Source of the DNA: Saururus chinensis
Taxonomy: Eukaryota; Streptophyta; Magnoliopsida; Piperales; Saururaceae
Length of the DNA: 64,000 nt
Assembly: GCA_035235625.1 (NCBI GenBank)
Contig: CP141150.1
Coordinates: 30,024,756-30,088,755 of the forward strand
Reading direction: 5' to 3'
Positions 35,479-47,921 of this stretch are shown piece after piece (position 1 is the stretch's first letter; every line of letters starts with the position of its first letter). The notes under the pieces were generated by a model, which did not search any database, was not told the origin of the DNA, and was given only the letters and a program-made list of their open reading frames with translations. Position numbers and translations under genes: made by a program.

Positions 35479-37786
35479 TTACCCCTAAGATTTAGTACCA
35501 TACGTAAATATACAATAATATACCTGTCGTCCATCAAACAACGCTGAAAGATTCAAAGCCCTGAGACAATGTAATCATCTCAGAGGCATTCATTATTATA
35601 TGGCCTCTTTCATCATTTCCCACTTGCTCAGACACATATTTATCCTGCAAAATCACAATATGCACAATAATCTCCTTCAAAAACCTGAGAGAGCATCTTG
35701 ATGTGCTCGTCCTAAAGAGTTATACTGGAATGGTAATACAAGGCATAGACATATGAAGTAAATGTTTGCATTCTCGAATTTCGATGTGGAATAGAAGAGA
35801 AGAGAGTAGCTACCTCTATGTCATCAAAAACTGCACTAACATCGTCCAAGCTAACTTCTTCTTTACTACATAGGTTTTTTTCTAAACCATGGATCGCTTT
35901 TGATTTGTTCAATTAGGATTTGCTGCGAAAGAACAAATAACAACTTACATTATCCGCACTTTTTTAATTGAACTTTGACGGAAAAACAGTATCACAGGTT
36001 TCTTTCAAGGAGAGTTCATTCATATACAAATAATTTCTACTTTTGTACACAAGATTATTAGTGAAACTCGAACAATTTATTTTACCACTCCACTCGGTGA
36101 TGACTATACCCCTTTCAAGTTCAGAAAAAATCTCCTTTGACTAATTCTAACTACATAATCATAATTAGATAGTATAAGATCATTGATATAGATCTTATGG
36201 CTCTATTTAAGCCTATTTTGTGCCAACTATTTCCTAAGAGAGAGCAGTCAAATCTTCATTTGTTAACTTCATCCAACTTTTCTTAGGTATCATTCTCCTT
36301 CTTTTAGAATCATTTACATGCATCCTTTTCAACCTAGTCTATTTGGTCTTCTTTATATATGCCCATACTAATGCAACTTATATTCTTTAAGTTTCTTCCT
36401 TAAAGGTGTTACTCTTAAGTTCTTATGAATATACTCATTTCTAACCTTATTACTCCTAATTACTAATATCCACCTTAGCATCCTTATTTCAACTATATTC
36501 ACTACATAATCTACAAAATTAACCAGATAACTCATAACCCCTGTTTATCTATACCTTCCAGACAATAAATGCTGCTAAGAAATTTTTTGAATGAATTGTC
36601 CACGGAGACAGTGTAAAGACATCTAACTCAAGGGCCAACAGAATTCATGCCACCTTGTTGGTCTGTGGGTGGGTGGGTGGGTAGGGTGGGCTGGAAGAAA
36701 AGAGAAATAACCGAGAGGGGAACATCATATTATCGGGGTCACAAAATTTTGCCCTGCTCTAAGCAGTAGGACAAACATTATGCCAAACTAAATATCAAGA
36801 AACCTGAGTCCTAACCAGGCCTAATCTCAGATGGGGCCCAAATTTTGTGGCGACCTTACTTTTAAGGTACTCTTTCTATCCTACAAGCTGATGATGGCGG
36901 TCCCTTTGAAAGCTAAAATTTGCATGATTTTCCCCTAAAGACGGTGTATAAGAGAAAACTGTTCAATGTTGATAATGATACTGCATATAAGAGGGTTTCA
37001 AAAATCTCAATACCCAAGTTCGCATATGAAAAATACCAATGCCCTGCAAATCAAATTCCATCAACAAAGAAACAATTTAAATTAAAAACCAAAATTATTT
37101 TAAGATATTACACTCGAAAATACAAGTATGCGCAACTATATTTACATTTATTATATTCCCTAGTTGTCTTGGAAAAATTTTATATAACATGTCAAAATAG
37201 TTAAAATTTGTGAGAAAAGATCGAGTATTTTTTTAATTAGTGGAGCTGCACCATGAGAGAACCAAGGAGGACATAAGAATTGAGCTGCATTGATCTGCAA
37301 GAATCCACAGTCTTAAGTTTAGTCAGTTCTAACAAACAATCAGTTCTAACTCAGAACAATAACACGGTGTATACAAATAGTCTCATGATTACTTTCAAAC
37401 ATCACTAGGACGCCTAGAATTATTCCATGTCAACTCACCTTTCTGTATAAAGTTCGAAGATCAACTTCATCAAAGGGAAGATACCCAGCTATCAAGACTA
37501 AAAGGATGATACCACAAGACCACACATCGGCAGCAGCACCATCATACCCCTTATTGCCGACCTATCCAGCTAGTCAGTAAGTTCAAAACTTGCAATCTCA
37601 ACGTTTCTCATATGCCAATAAAACTCTTTCTTTTAAGAGTCATGGTATGCGATACATGCCGAGCCAGCATATAGATAACGACACTGATAACAAAGAGGGA
37701 AGGATGCCCAGCCACTTATTTATATTTATTCCCACTTTGATTAAATTATTATTTGATCATCAAGTATCTTGATGACCGCAGTTAAC

Positions 37787-38116
37787 TTAGCACACAAAAC
37801 CAACTGGGAAGGTTCTGCCACATGCGTCTAGAACCACCCCGATGGGCACGGCAAGATTGACAGTAACTATGCCCAAAACACCGGCCTTGAGAGCATCGCA
37901 AAGGCAAACAGCAGCCTCAAGGTCAACCAAACCGTCCAGTAGAGAGCAGCAAGGTTGAGTTGATAAGGGTACTCCAAGCAGACCTGCACATACATTCAAT
38001 TATACAACATCCATCGGGCAAACTTCAGAAGATGGTACTGGAACTTGAGCTGTTACCAAGGAGACGAGGATGAGGTTGAGGGTGAGAAAAACTACAAAAG
38101 AACCTTTTGACGCCAT
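37787..38116 (-). pseudogene. 8-cysteine hydrophobic-seed-protein-like pseudogene 3 (unit D2)
   Basis: Minus-strand copy with the start at 38116 and a recognisable signal peptide, but the glutamine codon after MDVV is a stop (TAA). A small deletion also changes GGTLSTDQTCC to GVPLSTQPCC. The cysteine-rich downstream part ([35 protein letters not shown]) remains readable. The TATA box (38209-38215) and 5' leader are kept, so it could still be transcribed. It sits between the two kinase fragments at the D1/D2 border. Confidence 0.92.
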
Positions 38117-40766
38117 TCCAAAATATAGATGTTGCAGATGCAGTTTAAGTTTAAATTACTCGTGCTACGAGTATAGGGATGATTGTTTTGTGGTTACAAT
38201 GGGGAAGGATTTATAGCTGCACCAGATAGAAGTTGGCTTAGCAGAAGTAAAATGTAAATTAATGTTACTTTAGACCAAATGATAAATATATACCAGGCTA
38301 ATTATCCAAACGAAAATTTTCTTCATAGTTACATTCAAAGATTTGGACTTTTAAAGATTTTTATGTTTTACCTTGAAATCACGTGAATGAACCTTGATTC
38401 CATGGATTGTGCTACCGCATCCATGCTTGAGATTATTGTCTTTGCAGGTTTAAGCGAGACAAAACGAGTTTGACGTTTTACACAATCCTGCTCAGGCAGT
38501 CAAATTGGCCAAAGTTGCTTTTACTTACCAGACAAAAATTAGAAATACAAGAACCAGATTGCTCAAAAATATAGACCCATATTAACTCCTACGTAACCTA
38601 TTTCAAACCAGTATCGCATAACAAACAGAGATAGACAAGATATCAGTTGATATGGAGGGTATAAATTTTAAGGGAAAAAGTCTTTTCAGGTAAAAAAACA
38701 GAAAAATGAGGAAAAATAAAAGAATCCCGGTAAAAAAGAGCACCCAAATGCCATATTCATCAAATTTGACCACTAAAATAAAAGAGAGTACGGAATATAA
38801 GGCCTCAAAATCTTCGTTTCAACAAGACACATTTTAACAGTTACCTAGTAATCTGAATCAGCGATTTCAAAGTGAATTACATCTAAATCAGCAATTTCAG
38901 GCGTCATGTTATCATGAACTTTGTTTAAAACCATGAGGCAAACGCAAAAAGACAAGATAGTTTACTTTTAAGATTAGGATTTCTTTTGCACAAATGGTTT
39001 ACAGCTAAGATTTAAGTGCCATACGTGAATATACAATAATATACCTGTCGTCTATCAAACAACGCTGAAAGATTCAAGCCCTGAGACAATGTAATCATCT
39101 CAGAGGCATTCATTATTATAGGGCCTCTTTCATCATTTCCCACTTGCTCAGACACATATTTATCCTGAAAAATCACAAAATGCACAATAATCCCCTTCAA
39201 AAACCTGAGAGATCATCTTGATGTGCTCGTCCTAAAGAGTTATACTGGAATGGTAATACAAGGCATAGACATATGAAGTAAATGTTTGCATTCTCGAATT
39301 TCGATGTGGAATAGAAGAGAAGAGAGTAGCTACCTCTATGTCATCAAAAACTGCACTAACATCGTCCAAGCTAACTTCTTCTTTACTACATAGGTTTTTT
39401 TCTGAACCATGGATCGCTTTTGATTTGTTCAATTAGGATTTGCTGCGAAAGAACAAATAACAACTTACATTATCCACACTTTTTTAATTGAACTTTGACG
39501 GAAAAACAGTATCACAGGTTTCTTTCAAGGAGAGTTCATTCATATACAAATAATTTCTACTTTTGTACACAAGATTATTAGTGAAACTCGAACAATTTAT
39601 TTTACCACTCCACTCGGTGATGACTATACCCCTTTCAAGTTCAGAAAAAATCTCCTTTGACTAATTCTAACTACATAATCATAATTAGATAGTATAAGAT
39701 CATTGATATAGATCTTATGGCTCTATTTAAGTCTGTTTTGTGCCAACTCTTTCGTAAGAGAGAGCACAGTCATATCTTTGTTTGTTAACTTCATCCAACT
39801 TTTCTTAGGTATCATTCTCCTTCTTTTAGAATCATTTACATATATCCTTTTCAACCTAGTCTATCTATTGGTCTTCTTTATATATGCCCATGCCAATGCA
39901 ACTTATATTTTTTAAATTTCTTCCTTAAAGGTGTTACTCTTAAGTTCTTATGAATGTACTCATTTCTTACCTTATTACTCCTAATTGATAATATCCACCT
40001 TAGCATCCTTATTTCAACTATATTCACTACATAATCTACAAAATTAACCAGATAACCTATAACCTCTGTTTATCTATACCTTCCTAAAACAGTTACAGAT
40101 AATAAATGCTGCTAAGAAATTTTTTGAAGGAATTGTCCACGTGGAGATAGTGTAAAGACATCGAACTTAAGGGCCAACAGAATTCATGCCACTTTGTTGG
40201 TGGGTGGGTGGGTAGCGTGGGGTGGAAGGAAAGGGAAATAACGGAGAGGGGAACATCATATTATCGGGGTCACAAAATTTTGCCCTGCTCTAAGCAGTAG
40301 GACAAACATCATGCCAAACTGAATATCAAGAAACCTGAGTCCTAACCAGGCCTAATCTCAGATGGGGCCCAAATTTTGTGGCGACCTTACTTTTAAGGTA
40401 CTCTTTCTATCCTACAAGCTGATGATGGCGGTCCCTTTGAAAGCTAAAATTTGCATGATTTTCCCCTAAAGACGGTGTATAAGAGAAAACTGTTCAATGT
40501 TGATAATGATACTGCATATAAGAGGGTTTCAAAAATCTCAATACCCAAGTTCGCATATGAAAAATACCAATGCCCTGCAAATCTAATTCCATCAACAAAG
40601 AAACAATTTAAATTAAAAACCAAAATTATTTAAGATATTACACTCGAAAATACAAGTATGCGCAACTATATTTACATTTATTATATTCCCTAGTTGTCTT
40701 GGAAAAATTTTATATAACATGTCAAAATAGTTAAAATTTGTGAGAAAAGATCAAGTATTTTTTTAA

Positions 40767-42052
40767 GAACGCGGCTATTTCCCCCCCCCCACCCCACGCC
40801 CAATATTCACTCAGGGCCCCCCAAATAAGAAATATATGGGTAATTTTTTTATTACTCAGCACCCCCCACACTATTCTTAAGGCACCCCAGTTAAGAAAAT
40901 AAAAACCCCCACGTTCATGAACTTCTCACCGGCGGCAAGAAAGTTTGTGAGCGCCCGAATTGTACAAGGTAATGTCCCTCCCAACCTATAATGGTCGTCC
41001 CTCCCAATTGCTTCTTAATGCACGAAAATAATGTTGATTACAGGAGTTCATCCCATCTTCCTCCCTGCCTGTAATGGTGTTCATCTCAATTACTGTAATG
41101 GCGTCCCTCTGTATGCACTTAAAAATCTTTGCTTCCCATCAAACTTAAAAAATTCATTTCTTTGGGTGATTAGCAAGTCAATCTTTATTGATTTTCTGGG
41201 CATTCAACGAATAGAATTTGGGTTGACAATGCGCCATGGCTAACTGAACTTTAACGTGCATGAAGTTTTCAAAGCGTCATTCTACCAGAACTCGTGACAG
41301 GGGCTACCACCCGCCATTACAAACTGATTTATACGGGGACTAAATATCCCCATCAATTTCTTCCAAATATGTCGATGACCTCTCCCTGCCAGAACTCGTC
41401 CAGAATGTTTAATGGATGCGAAAATCTTCTGGAAGTTGTCTGGTGGGGGGTACCCCCTGCCACATTCAATGCATTCATACAGGGATGTATGTCCCTGTAA
41501 AATTATTCTCAATTTGTCGGTGACCTCTCCCAGCAAGAACTCGTCCAAAAGCTTTTAAAACCCTCGAAAATCTTCTGGAAGTTGTCTCGCGGGGGGTACC
41601 CCCCGCCAAATTCAATGCATGTATACGGGGACGTATGTCCCCGTAAGATTATTCTCAATTTGACGGTGACCTCTCCCCGCAAAAACTCGTCCAGAAGGTG
41701 AGGCGAATAGACAGGACGGGCCTAGAGGGGAGGAGACAATACAGGAGGGGAGAGGAGGGGAGGGGAGGAGAGGAGACAAGACAAGACAGGAAGGCAGGGG
41801 AGGGGAGGGGACTTCACCGGAGGAGAGGGGACTTCACCAGAGGAGAGGGGACGGAGGGGAGGGGATTTCACCGGAGGAGAGTGGACGGAAATGGAGAAGA
41901 TGAAGGTGGGGGGCACAGTCCAAATGGGGGGGGGGGGTTTACTCAGTCTTAGGTTGAGGGTGGGGTGTAGGGAAGTAAAAACAGTAATTTATGTGGGGTG
42001 TGCAAAGTGTGGGGGGCCCTGAGTGAATGTTGGGGGGGGAATAGCCGCGTTC
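40767..42052. mobile_element. Non-autonomous Mutator-like element in D2, 1286 bp
   Basis: The ends are inverted repeats beginning GAACGCGGCTATT and continuing through a C-run and ATTCACTCAGGGCCCCCC (~60 bp). The insertion is flanked by a perfect 9-bp duplication TTTTTTTAA (40758-40766 and 42053-42061). D1 has a single TTTTTTTAA at the matching point (~37231), the empty site. Inside are ~165-bp tandem repeats (~41285-41695) and a GGGGAGG-rich stretch (~41735-41890). No transposase frame is present. The perfect target duplication indicates a young insertion. Confidence 0.93.
41285..41697. repeat. ~165-bp tandem repeat inside the D2 Mutator-like element
   Basis: GGTGACCTCTCCC(C/A)GC followed by AACTCGTCC and, further on, TCTTCTGGAAGTTGTCT and GGGGGGTACCCCC recurs about two and a half times. 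The GGGGGGTACCCCC word is itself a perfect palindrome in each unit. Confidence 0.8.
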
Positions 42053-43599
42053 TTTTTTTAATTAGTGGAGGTGCACCATGAGAGAACCAAGGAGGACATA
42101 AGAATTGAGCTGCATTGATCTGCAAGAATCCACAGTCTTAAGTTTAGTCAGTTCTAACAAACAATCAGTTCTAACTCAGAACAATAACACGGTGTATACA
42201 AATAGTCTCATGATTACTTTCAAACATCACTAGGACGCCTAGAATTATTCCATGTCAACTCACCTTTTTGTATAAAGTTGGAAGATCAACTTCATCAAAG
42301 GGAAGATACCCAGCTATCAAGACTAAAATGATGATAGCACAAGACCACACATCGGCAGCAGCACCATCATACCCCTTATTGCTGACCTATCCAGCTAGTC
42401 AGTAAGTTCAAAACTTGCAATCTCAACGTTTCTTATATGCCAATAAAACTCTTTCTTTTAAGAGTCATGGTAAGGAAGGAGAATCCAGCAATAATAAAAC
42501 ATTATTTGACAGCTTAACAATCTAATGCCATCAAATTACCTTCAACAACGAATCTATGGATTTTGCCTAAGCAAGAACAAATATCTTTAAATAAAAAAAA
42601 GGTCTCTTATAAAAAATTCAGTCCCTTAGCCGATAGTGATGTGACCAGGATCAATTCACATAACCAGACTAAAAGACTGATCTGAGAACAGTTATGGAGC
42701 TTTTTGTTCAAATTTTGAGAGGAAAGAAAGGATTGCAAAGTTCCAATCTTTAGCTACTGGAGATTGTGCCTCATCACAGTGTGAAGGATGACTTTCGCAG
42801 CTAAAATGTGGGTTCATTAAGTCTGACCAATATATAGCTTCAATGGTGCTCCATGCTTCCCCTCCACCGACAAATATTTCCCTCCTAAAAATTGAGAAAT
42901 TTTCTCCAAACCTTACTTTCTATCGTACACTTTCTCAACGCATTGGAATATGAACTGACATGGCTACACCACGAACACAATACAACTACAAATTATTAAC
43001 TAAATGAGGTCACTCAGTCATAATAGCATCAAAATATTCATGTTTCAACCATATCTATGGCTTTTCCTCATTTTTATGGTCCAGATAAGGAAATGTGATT
43101 GCTAGCATTCTTGTTAATAGCATAATTTTTTTGCCTCTGCTACTTGTAGTTCACGATAGTTCACGATGTTATGGCATAGAATTTTCATTTTCTTTTCACA
43201 GTTCCTGGCAGCTCTGCCTGCACTGTCTCAACATCATCTTTTCCTTCCCTTGATTTGTCCTTTTTATCTTCTGGAGGGGAAATTTTCGTTTGTAATCATC
43301 ATGATCATAATGTCCATATAGTGCGTACCTCAGGCGCCACATAATTTGGAGTTCCGCATGTGGTATGAATAAATATTTAGGTGAACATAGGTTTCTGAAG
43401 CACTAAATAGAACTTATATGGAAATCTAAGGTTACTTTCTGAGGTAAAGCACTAAGGCCAAAATCTGAAACTTTCAATCTTCCTTGGGAATCAAGAAGGT
43501 TCTCGGGCTACAGAACAGCATCAATAAGTTGCTGAAAGTACCTTCGAGATTCATTCTCTCGCAGCCTTCCTTGATGGACCTAAGGGTCCAAAAACATAA

Positions 43600-44020
43600 A
43601 AACCTTAGGACAAAGTTTTCCTTTATCACTATCATGTATGTTATATCGAAGTGAGTTTTCCTCAGTTACTCCAGGACCTATCTGACTATACTAAATGCAC
43701 CCTAGATGACTTAATTTATTTGACAAAATGAATGAAGTTAGCAAGAAGGAAAACATACTACATTTGTCATAAGTTGTATTGATACTCTACAGAAAGAATA
43801 CGGTGTCTCAAGGACGGCAATAGGTTCTTAAAAAATTCCATATAAATAGTATATTTAACAATAGTCCATAACAAAATGAGAGACAAGCCAAGTGGATTTC
43901 GTCAAATCAAGCTCAGGCGGGCATCACGGCAGACACAAACTTACACTCTCAAATATAATTTAACATCTGCAGCATTTATTGGGGATGGTCCCACCTGCTA
44001 AGATCATTCAGCGGCAAAAT
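43600..44020. other. Short intergenic gap between kinase relic and LeuRS 3' end
   Basis: AT-rich, no exon. The LeuRS poly(A) site must lie here; there is no room for the missing kinase N-lobe exons. Confidence 0.5.
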
Positions 44021-47000
44021 TTAAGATACTAAGAGTTTGGATATCGCTGGGTATTCAGAGCTGTTTAGAAATATTGATATTGGCTTCCCAGGTGATGGGG
44101 GGTTCTTCTTGAGAACCCCACTGTGTGGTCCAGCCTTACTGTAAGCCACATCATCTGATGAAGTTATCACTTCTACATGCTCAAGACCCAACTGCCTCTT
44201 TATCAAATCCAAATTCTCCAAAAGGACATCAGCTTCACCAAATGGAAGCTTCAATTCCAAAGCATGACTCCCGACAGTAAGTACTTCATCTTTCTTGAAC
44301 TTCAAAAAGGGCATGCATTCCTTTTGGATCTGCTTAAAATTTAATTGTTCCTTCAGTAAACCAAGAATCTCTTGATCAGGCCTAAAAGAATGTGTTTCCT
44401 CATTATAACTTCTTCGAAGAACCATCAAGCATTTTGCCTTCCAACCATCATATTGCTCATTTACATATATAAGCCCAACATTGGGTTTGTTGTCCTCTGA
44501 AGAGGTTGCCTGGACTATCCCTTTTTTGACCTTCTTTCCCCCTGATATTTGCTTTTGAAGCATCTTCCTTGTAGACACAATAGAATCCTGCAAATACTTG
44601 TTAGCAGCTTTGAGTACGAGATCAGGTGCAGCTGCATCAGGCCACCCTGCCCTGATTGCAAAACCATTGTTCTTCAAGAGCTCTTTCCACACATGTTCTG
44701 CATAATGAGGGCAAATGGGTGTGATTAAACGAGTCTGAACATCCATAAACCGCCACAACAAGTCACGGTTCATTCCCCCAGCCCCACATGAAAACCTGTA
44801 CTCATCTCTTGCAGCTTGAAGATCATAAAATCCTGTTTTAAGAGCTTCTCTGAACATAAAATGCTTGTAATGCTTTTCAGTTTCTGTGATAGCGATATTT
44901 ATTTCATTGGCAAAAACCTTATCTGCATAAGTGGAAAGAGGTTCATTTCTAAGAGATGGCTCAGCTGACATAATTTCTTCCATCCATGCAATTTCTTTTG
45001 TTAGACGCAATATGGCAGCATTAGCTGTTTCAAACACAAAGTTCGCATCATCCATGCCATCCCCAGCATCAGCTAGAGAAAATCTTGTTGCATCACTAGA
45101 GAACTCCTCTATCGCCTGGTGCAAGGTCCTGAAAGTTTCATGAGATTATTACTCATAAAACTAAATAAAACCACAAAATACTTTCAAATAAAACATACCC
45201 ACAATGGAACAGCAAGACAATAATGGTTCATTCATCTTTTTAACCATCATAACTATAATTTTCTTTTCTTATGAGAATAACAATAAATTTAAAAGTTACT
45301 AATTATATCATGTAATCACAAAAATAAACTTAGTTGCTAGTTTTTTGGCCAAAAAATAATAATATTAGTGAAAGAATACCATTTCTACAAACAAAAATGA
45401 TAAAATAAAATTTAGGCAAATAACATAAAAGCCTAGACTAAGAGTTATCTCGTAGACAGTAAAGACAAGATCTCACAATGCAAATCAGTGAACTTCGCAC
45501 TTAGTTGTTGCCTCTCCTTAATTCTCCAAAGCTATTTCGGTTTCCGGACTTAAAAGGCAAATGGCGCAGATGTAAATTTGAGTTATTAGACTCTTCCTCT
45601 CTAGTAATGGAATTTGGGACTAAGACCCAAGCATATTAAGCAAAAAAAACAAAAAAAGAGAGACAAAAAGTTTATGCACCTGAAATTTCCAGTTGATTTG
45701 GACATTTTTTCTGAGTTCAGCATCAGATGTCCATTGCATCTAAATGCACGAGGCCAATGATGTTTGGGTAAAATGGCAGTATGATTGTAGATGCAAAATG
45801 TGAGGTGGTTTTGTATAAGGTCTTTCCCTGAAACTCGTAAATCAAATGGGTACCAGTACTCAAACTCCTGCCTCATTTTGGTAAGAACAGGAGAAGGAAT
45901 GTCTGTTCTAGGGTGTGGTCCCCCACAGAAAATGAAATCCCAAACTTCATCCGTCATTTGTTGTGGTGTCATCAATGAAGTATGAGAACCAAACATATCT
46001 CCATTTTGCAGTAAATGGGCAATTGTGTAATAAGCCATGTAGAGCGTCGAATCTGATAATGATTCCACAAGAAACTGCTCATCCCAAGGGATCTTTGTCC
46101 CCAGACCAAAGGATCTTGAACAGGCCCACTGGTTCAACCAGCTTAAAGTGTGTTCAAAACCATGTCTTGTTTCATCAAAGAAAAGTTCCATCTTTGAAAA
46201 ACACTCCTCTGCCTTTCCTTTCCATTCTGTCTCACCGTAAATTATGTACCATTGATCTGTAAGGGCCACCACACATTCATCCCCAGATCTTGACATAACC
46301 TTTTTCTCAGGTTCACTGTAGATAACTGCTTCATCCAACTCAACCAGCTTACTCCTAATTGACGGCTTTGCGTCCTGAACTTTTTTACCCTTGAACTCTC
46401 CCACAAGCATTACTCCATCAGTGAAACCTTTCAAGTATGTCAATCTCTTAGCCTCCGCAAGTTTTTCCTTGTCATTTTGGCTCTTTATTTTCAAATCCAT
46501 GCACACTTTTTCCGCAGATTTATCCCCAAATTCTGGTATATTAATGATAGGTATTACGTCATATGGAAGAACCCACTCATCTTTCACCCCAAACTTTTCT
46601 CTGAGGGCTTGTTTGGATTTAAGGTCATGCAATGCCATGTAATCATCAGGGGAATCACTCGGCACACTAGTTACAATACCGGTACCTTTGTCAGTCAAAA
46701 TTGTCAACATGGGAAGAGCGTATATCACTTCATTCATGGCAAGGGGAGACTTCAGAGGTAAGCCAATTAAATGACGACCTTTAAGCTTAAGCAAGCAAGA
46801 GTGCTGCTTGGGAGTTCTAGACAACCCCTGGTATGCAAGATTTTTTGCAGCCCTTTCCGTAACAATGAAAACATCAGTCTCATTGACCTCAAAGGCTCCA
46901 TAATCCCCATCAGGAAGGACCCAAGAATTTGTTTGGCCATACATGGTTTCTGGCCTCAAAGTAGCAGCTGCTAAGAAAACTTTCCTTCCTTCTAGTACTT

Positions 47001-47874
47001 TCAATTTAGAAGGAAAAGGTGGGATTACCTCCATCTTGATGAGTGTATACTCTTGTGGTTGGACACCTTCCCCAGAAGCTCTATCATGATCTGCACAAGG
47101 TTGGTCATCTAACGGAGAGTATATAGTGTATCTCATATCCTTAACTATCTTCCCCATTGACTTCAATTTTCTCACTTGCCATCTAACGAAGGAATCATAA
47201 AATGGGTTCATCTCTGTAGTTATAAATGATCTCCGCCAATCACAACCCAGCCCAAAGGCCTTGAGGTCTTCCTTTGCCAATGGAGGAAAGAACTTCAACC
47301 AATGGTTTGGATCTCGGAATTTAGAAATTTCAGCATCAGGAAGACCAAAACTCTTCATAATTTCCCATTGAAATTTAGCACCACCTGATTTCGCTGCTGC
47401 CTTCGACCTCTTGCTCTTGAACTTATCAGGTATTTGCCCTCCATCAGCACTTTCCTCTTCCAGCTGTTGTTTATCAGTAGTAGCTTCTTGATCGACTTCA
47501 TCCTCCAAGGAAGGGAACACAGGCGGGTTTCCATACTGTTGAATCTCACGGTCAAGTTTATCAGCTGTGGCTTTGATAGGCATCCCAGTACAGTGAAAAG
47601 CGAATGGAAGAAGTACATTACAGCCTCTCAATCTGTGGTAAGCCGCTGCAAATTCCAGTTTTGACAAAGAAAATGCATGTCCTAAATGTAGTAGACCATT
47701 CATGTAAGGGTACGGGAAGTTTCCAAAAAATTTATCTCCAGGTTCAGGAGGCTTTTCGCAAGGCTCTGCATTAAATACATTACATTCTTCCCATCTTTTC
47801 TGGACCTCTGCTTGAATTTTAAGTAATTGATCCCGTCTTGCAAAGCTCCTACCACCTTCATTACCCAATGCCAT
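44021..47874 (-). CDS. Cytosolic leucyl-tRNA synthetase, two exons, complete
   Basis: Charges cytosolic tRNA-Leu with leucine (class Ia synthetase). Exon 1 is 47874-45680, exon 2 is 45128-44021; the join is ...GNF-AG|G-ACC (R732) with GT-AG borders. The product is 1100 aa, close to the ~1090 aa of plant cytosolic LeuRS. Visible signatures: PYPYMNGLLHLGHAF with the HIGH-type motif HLGH at 63-66; CTGMPIKATADKL; the CP1 editing domain (roughly 260-520) with TLRPETMYGQTNSWVLPDG and GTGIVTSVPSDSPDDYMAL; and KMSKS at 723-727 just before the intron. Exon 2 encodes the anticodon-binding and C-terminal domains (RFSLADAGDGMDDANFVFET, NPPSPGKPISIF). I chose the ATG at 47874 because MALGNEGGRSFARRDQLLKI aligns with known starts; the open frame further upstream lacks an ATG. 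Confidence 0.97.
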
Positions 47875-47893
47875 TTCTTTGTTGTTGATAAAT
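47875..47893 (-). promoter_or_regulatory. LeuRS leader just before the ATG, with likely 5' UTR splice acceptor
   Basis: Reading the minus strand, TTTTGTTAG|ATTTATCAACAAAGAAATG gives a plausible acceptor 19 nt before the start codon. This suggests that an upstream leader exon is spliced in. Confidence 0.45.
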
Positions 47894-47921
47894 CTAACAA
47901 AACTGTATAAAACCAATTCAT

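Larger units (their letters stand above)
34146..37561 (-). pseudogene. CIPK8/24-like protein kinase pseudogene fragment, copy D1
   Basis: CBL-interacting protein kinases (SnRK3) relay calcium signals through CBL sensors. Four exon relics with GT-AG borders are seen. 37561-37439 encodes [19 protein letters not shown] and [17 protein letters not shown] (kinase subdomain IX region). 35922-35814 encodes QILIEQIKSDPWFRKK, then a frameshift before EEVSLDDVSAVFDDIE. 35644-35524 holds the CBL-binding motif, with NAF changed to NAS and an extra base after it. 34262-34146 encodes VKRQTRFVSRKPAKTIISSM with an open frame. Missing are the exons for the AEF region, the kinase N-lobe and the C-terminus. The EVDLPTLY wording in copy D2 is closest to CIPK8. 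It cannot make a working kinase. Confidence 0.88.
33417..42471. repeat. Second tandem duplication: 8-cysteine gene plus CIPK 3' half (two units)
   Basis: Unit D1 (33417-37646) and unit D2 (37647-42471) both start ATGCGATACATGCC inside the 3' UTR of an 8-cysteine gene copy and end AGAGTCATGG in a kinase intron. The D1/D2 border reads AGTCATGGTATGCGATAC and the far end reads AGTCATGGTAAGG, so the join has little or no homology. Units differ mainly by one Mutator-like insertion each (34765-35478 in D1, 40767-42052 in D2). D1 overlaps unit 3 of the larger array, linking the two duplication events. Confidence 0.92.
38372..43569 (-). pseudogene. CIPK8/24-like protein kinase pseudogene, copy D2 with 5' exons
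   Basis: Six exon relics are seen. 43569-43436 encodes GRLRENESRRYFQQLIDAV, then VL and a stop, then [24 protein letters not shown]. About 39 nt that should encode DYCHSKGVYHRD are gone, removing the HRD catalytic loop, and the following lysine codon is TAG. A short relic ending at 43328 reads TTCGTPNYVAPE (activation loop). 42386-42264 encodes [19 protein letters not shown] to EVDLPTLYKK. 39442-39334 carries the same frameshift as D1. 39164-39045 encodes DKYVSEQVGNDERGPIIMNA then SEMITLSQGLNLSALFDRRQ (NAF changed to NAS). 38487-38372 has a one-base loss after QSM. No N-lobe exons lie before the LeuRS 3' end. The lesions shared with D1 show the gene was dead before duplicating. Confidence 0.9.

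Noticed and set aside
41698-41952. Arg/Gly-rich 84-codon frame
   Set aside because: Comes from the GGGGAGG-rich tract of the D2 Mutator-like element.
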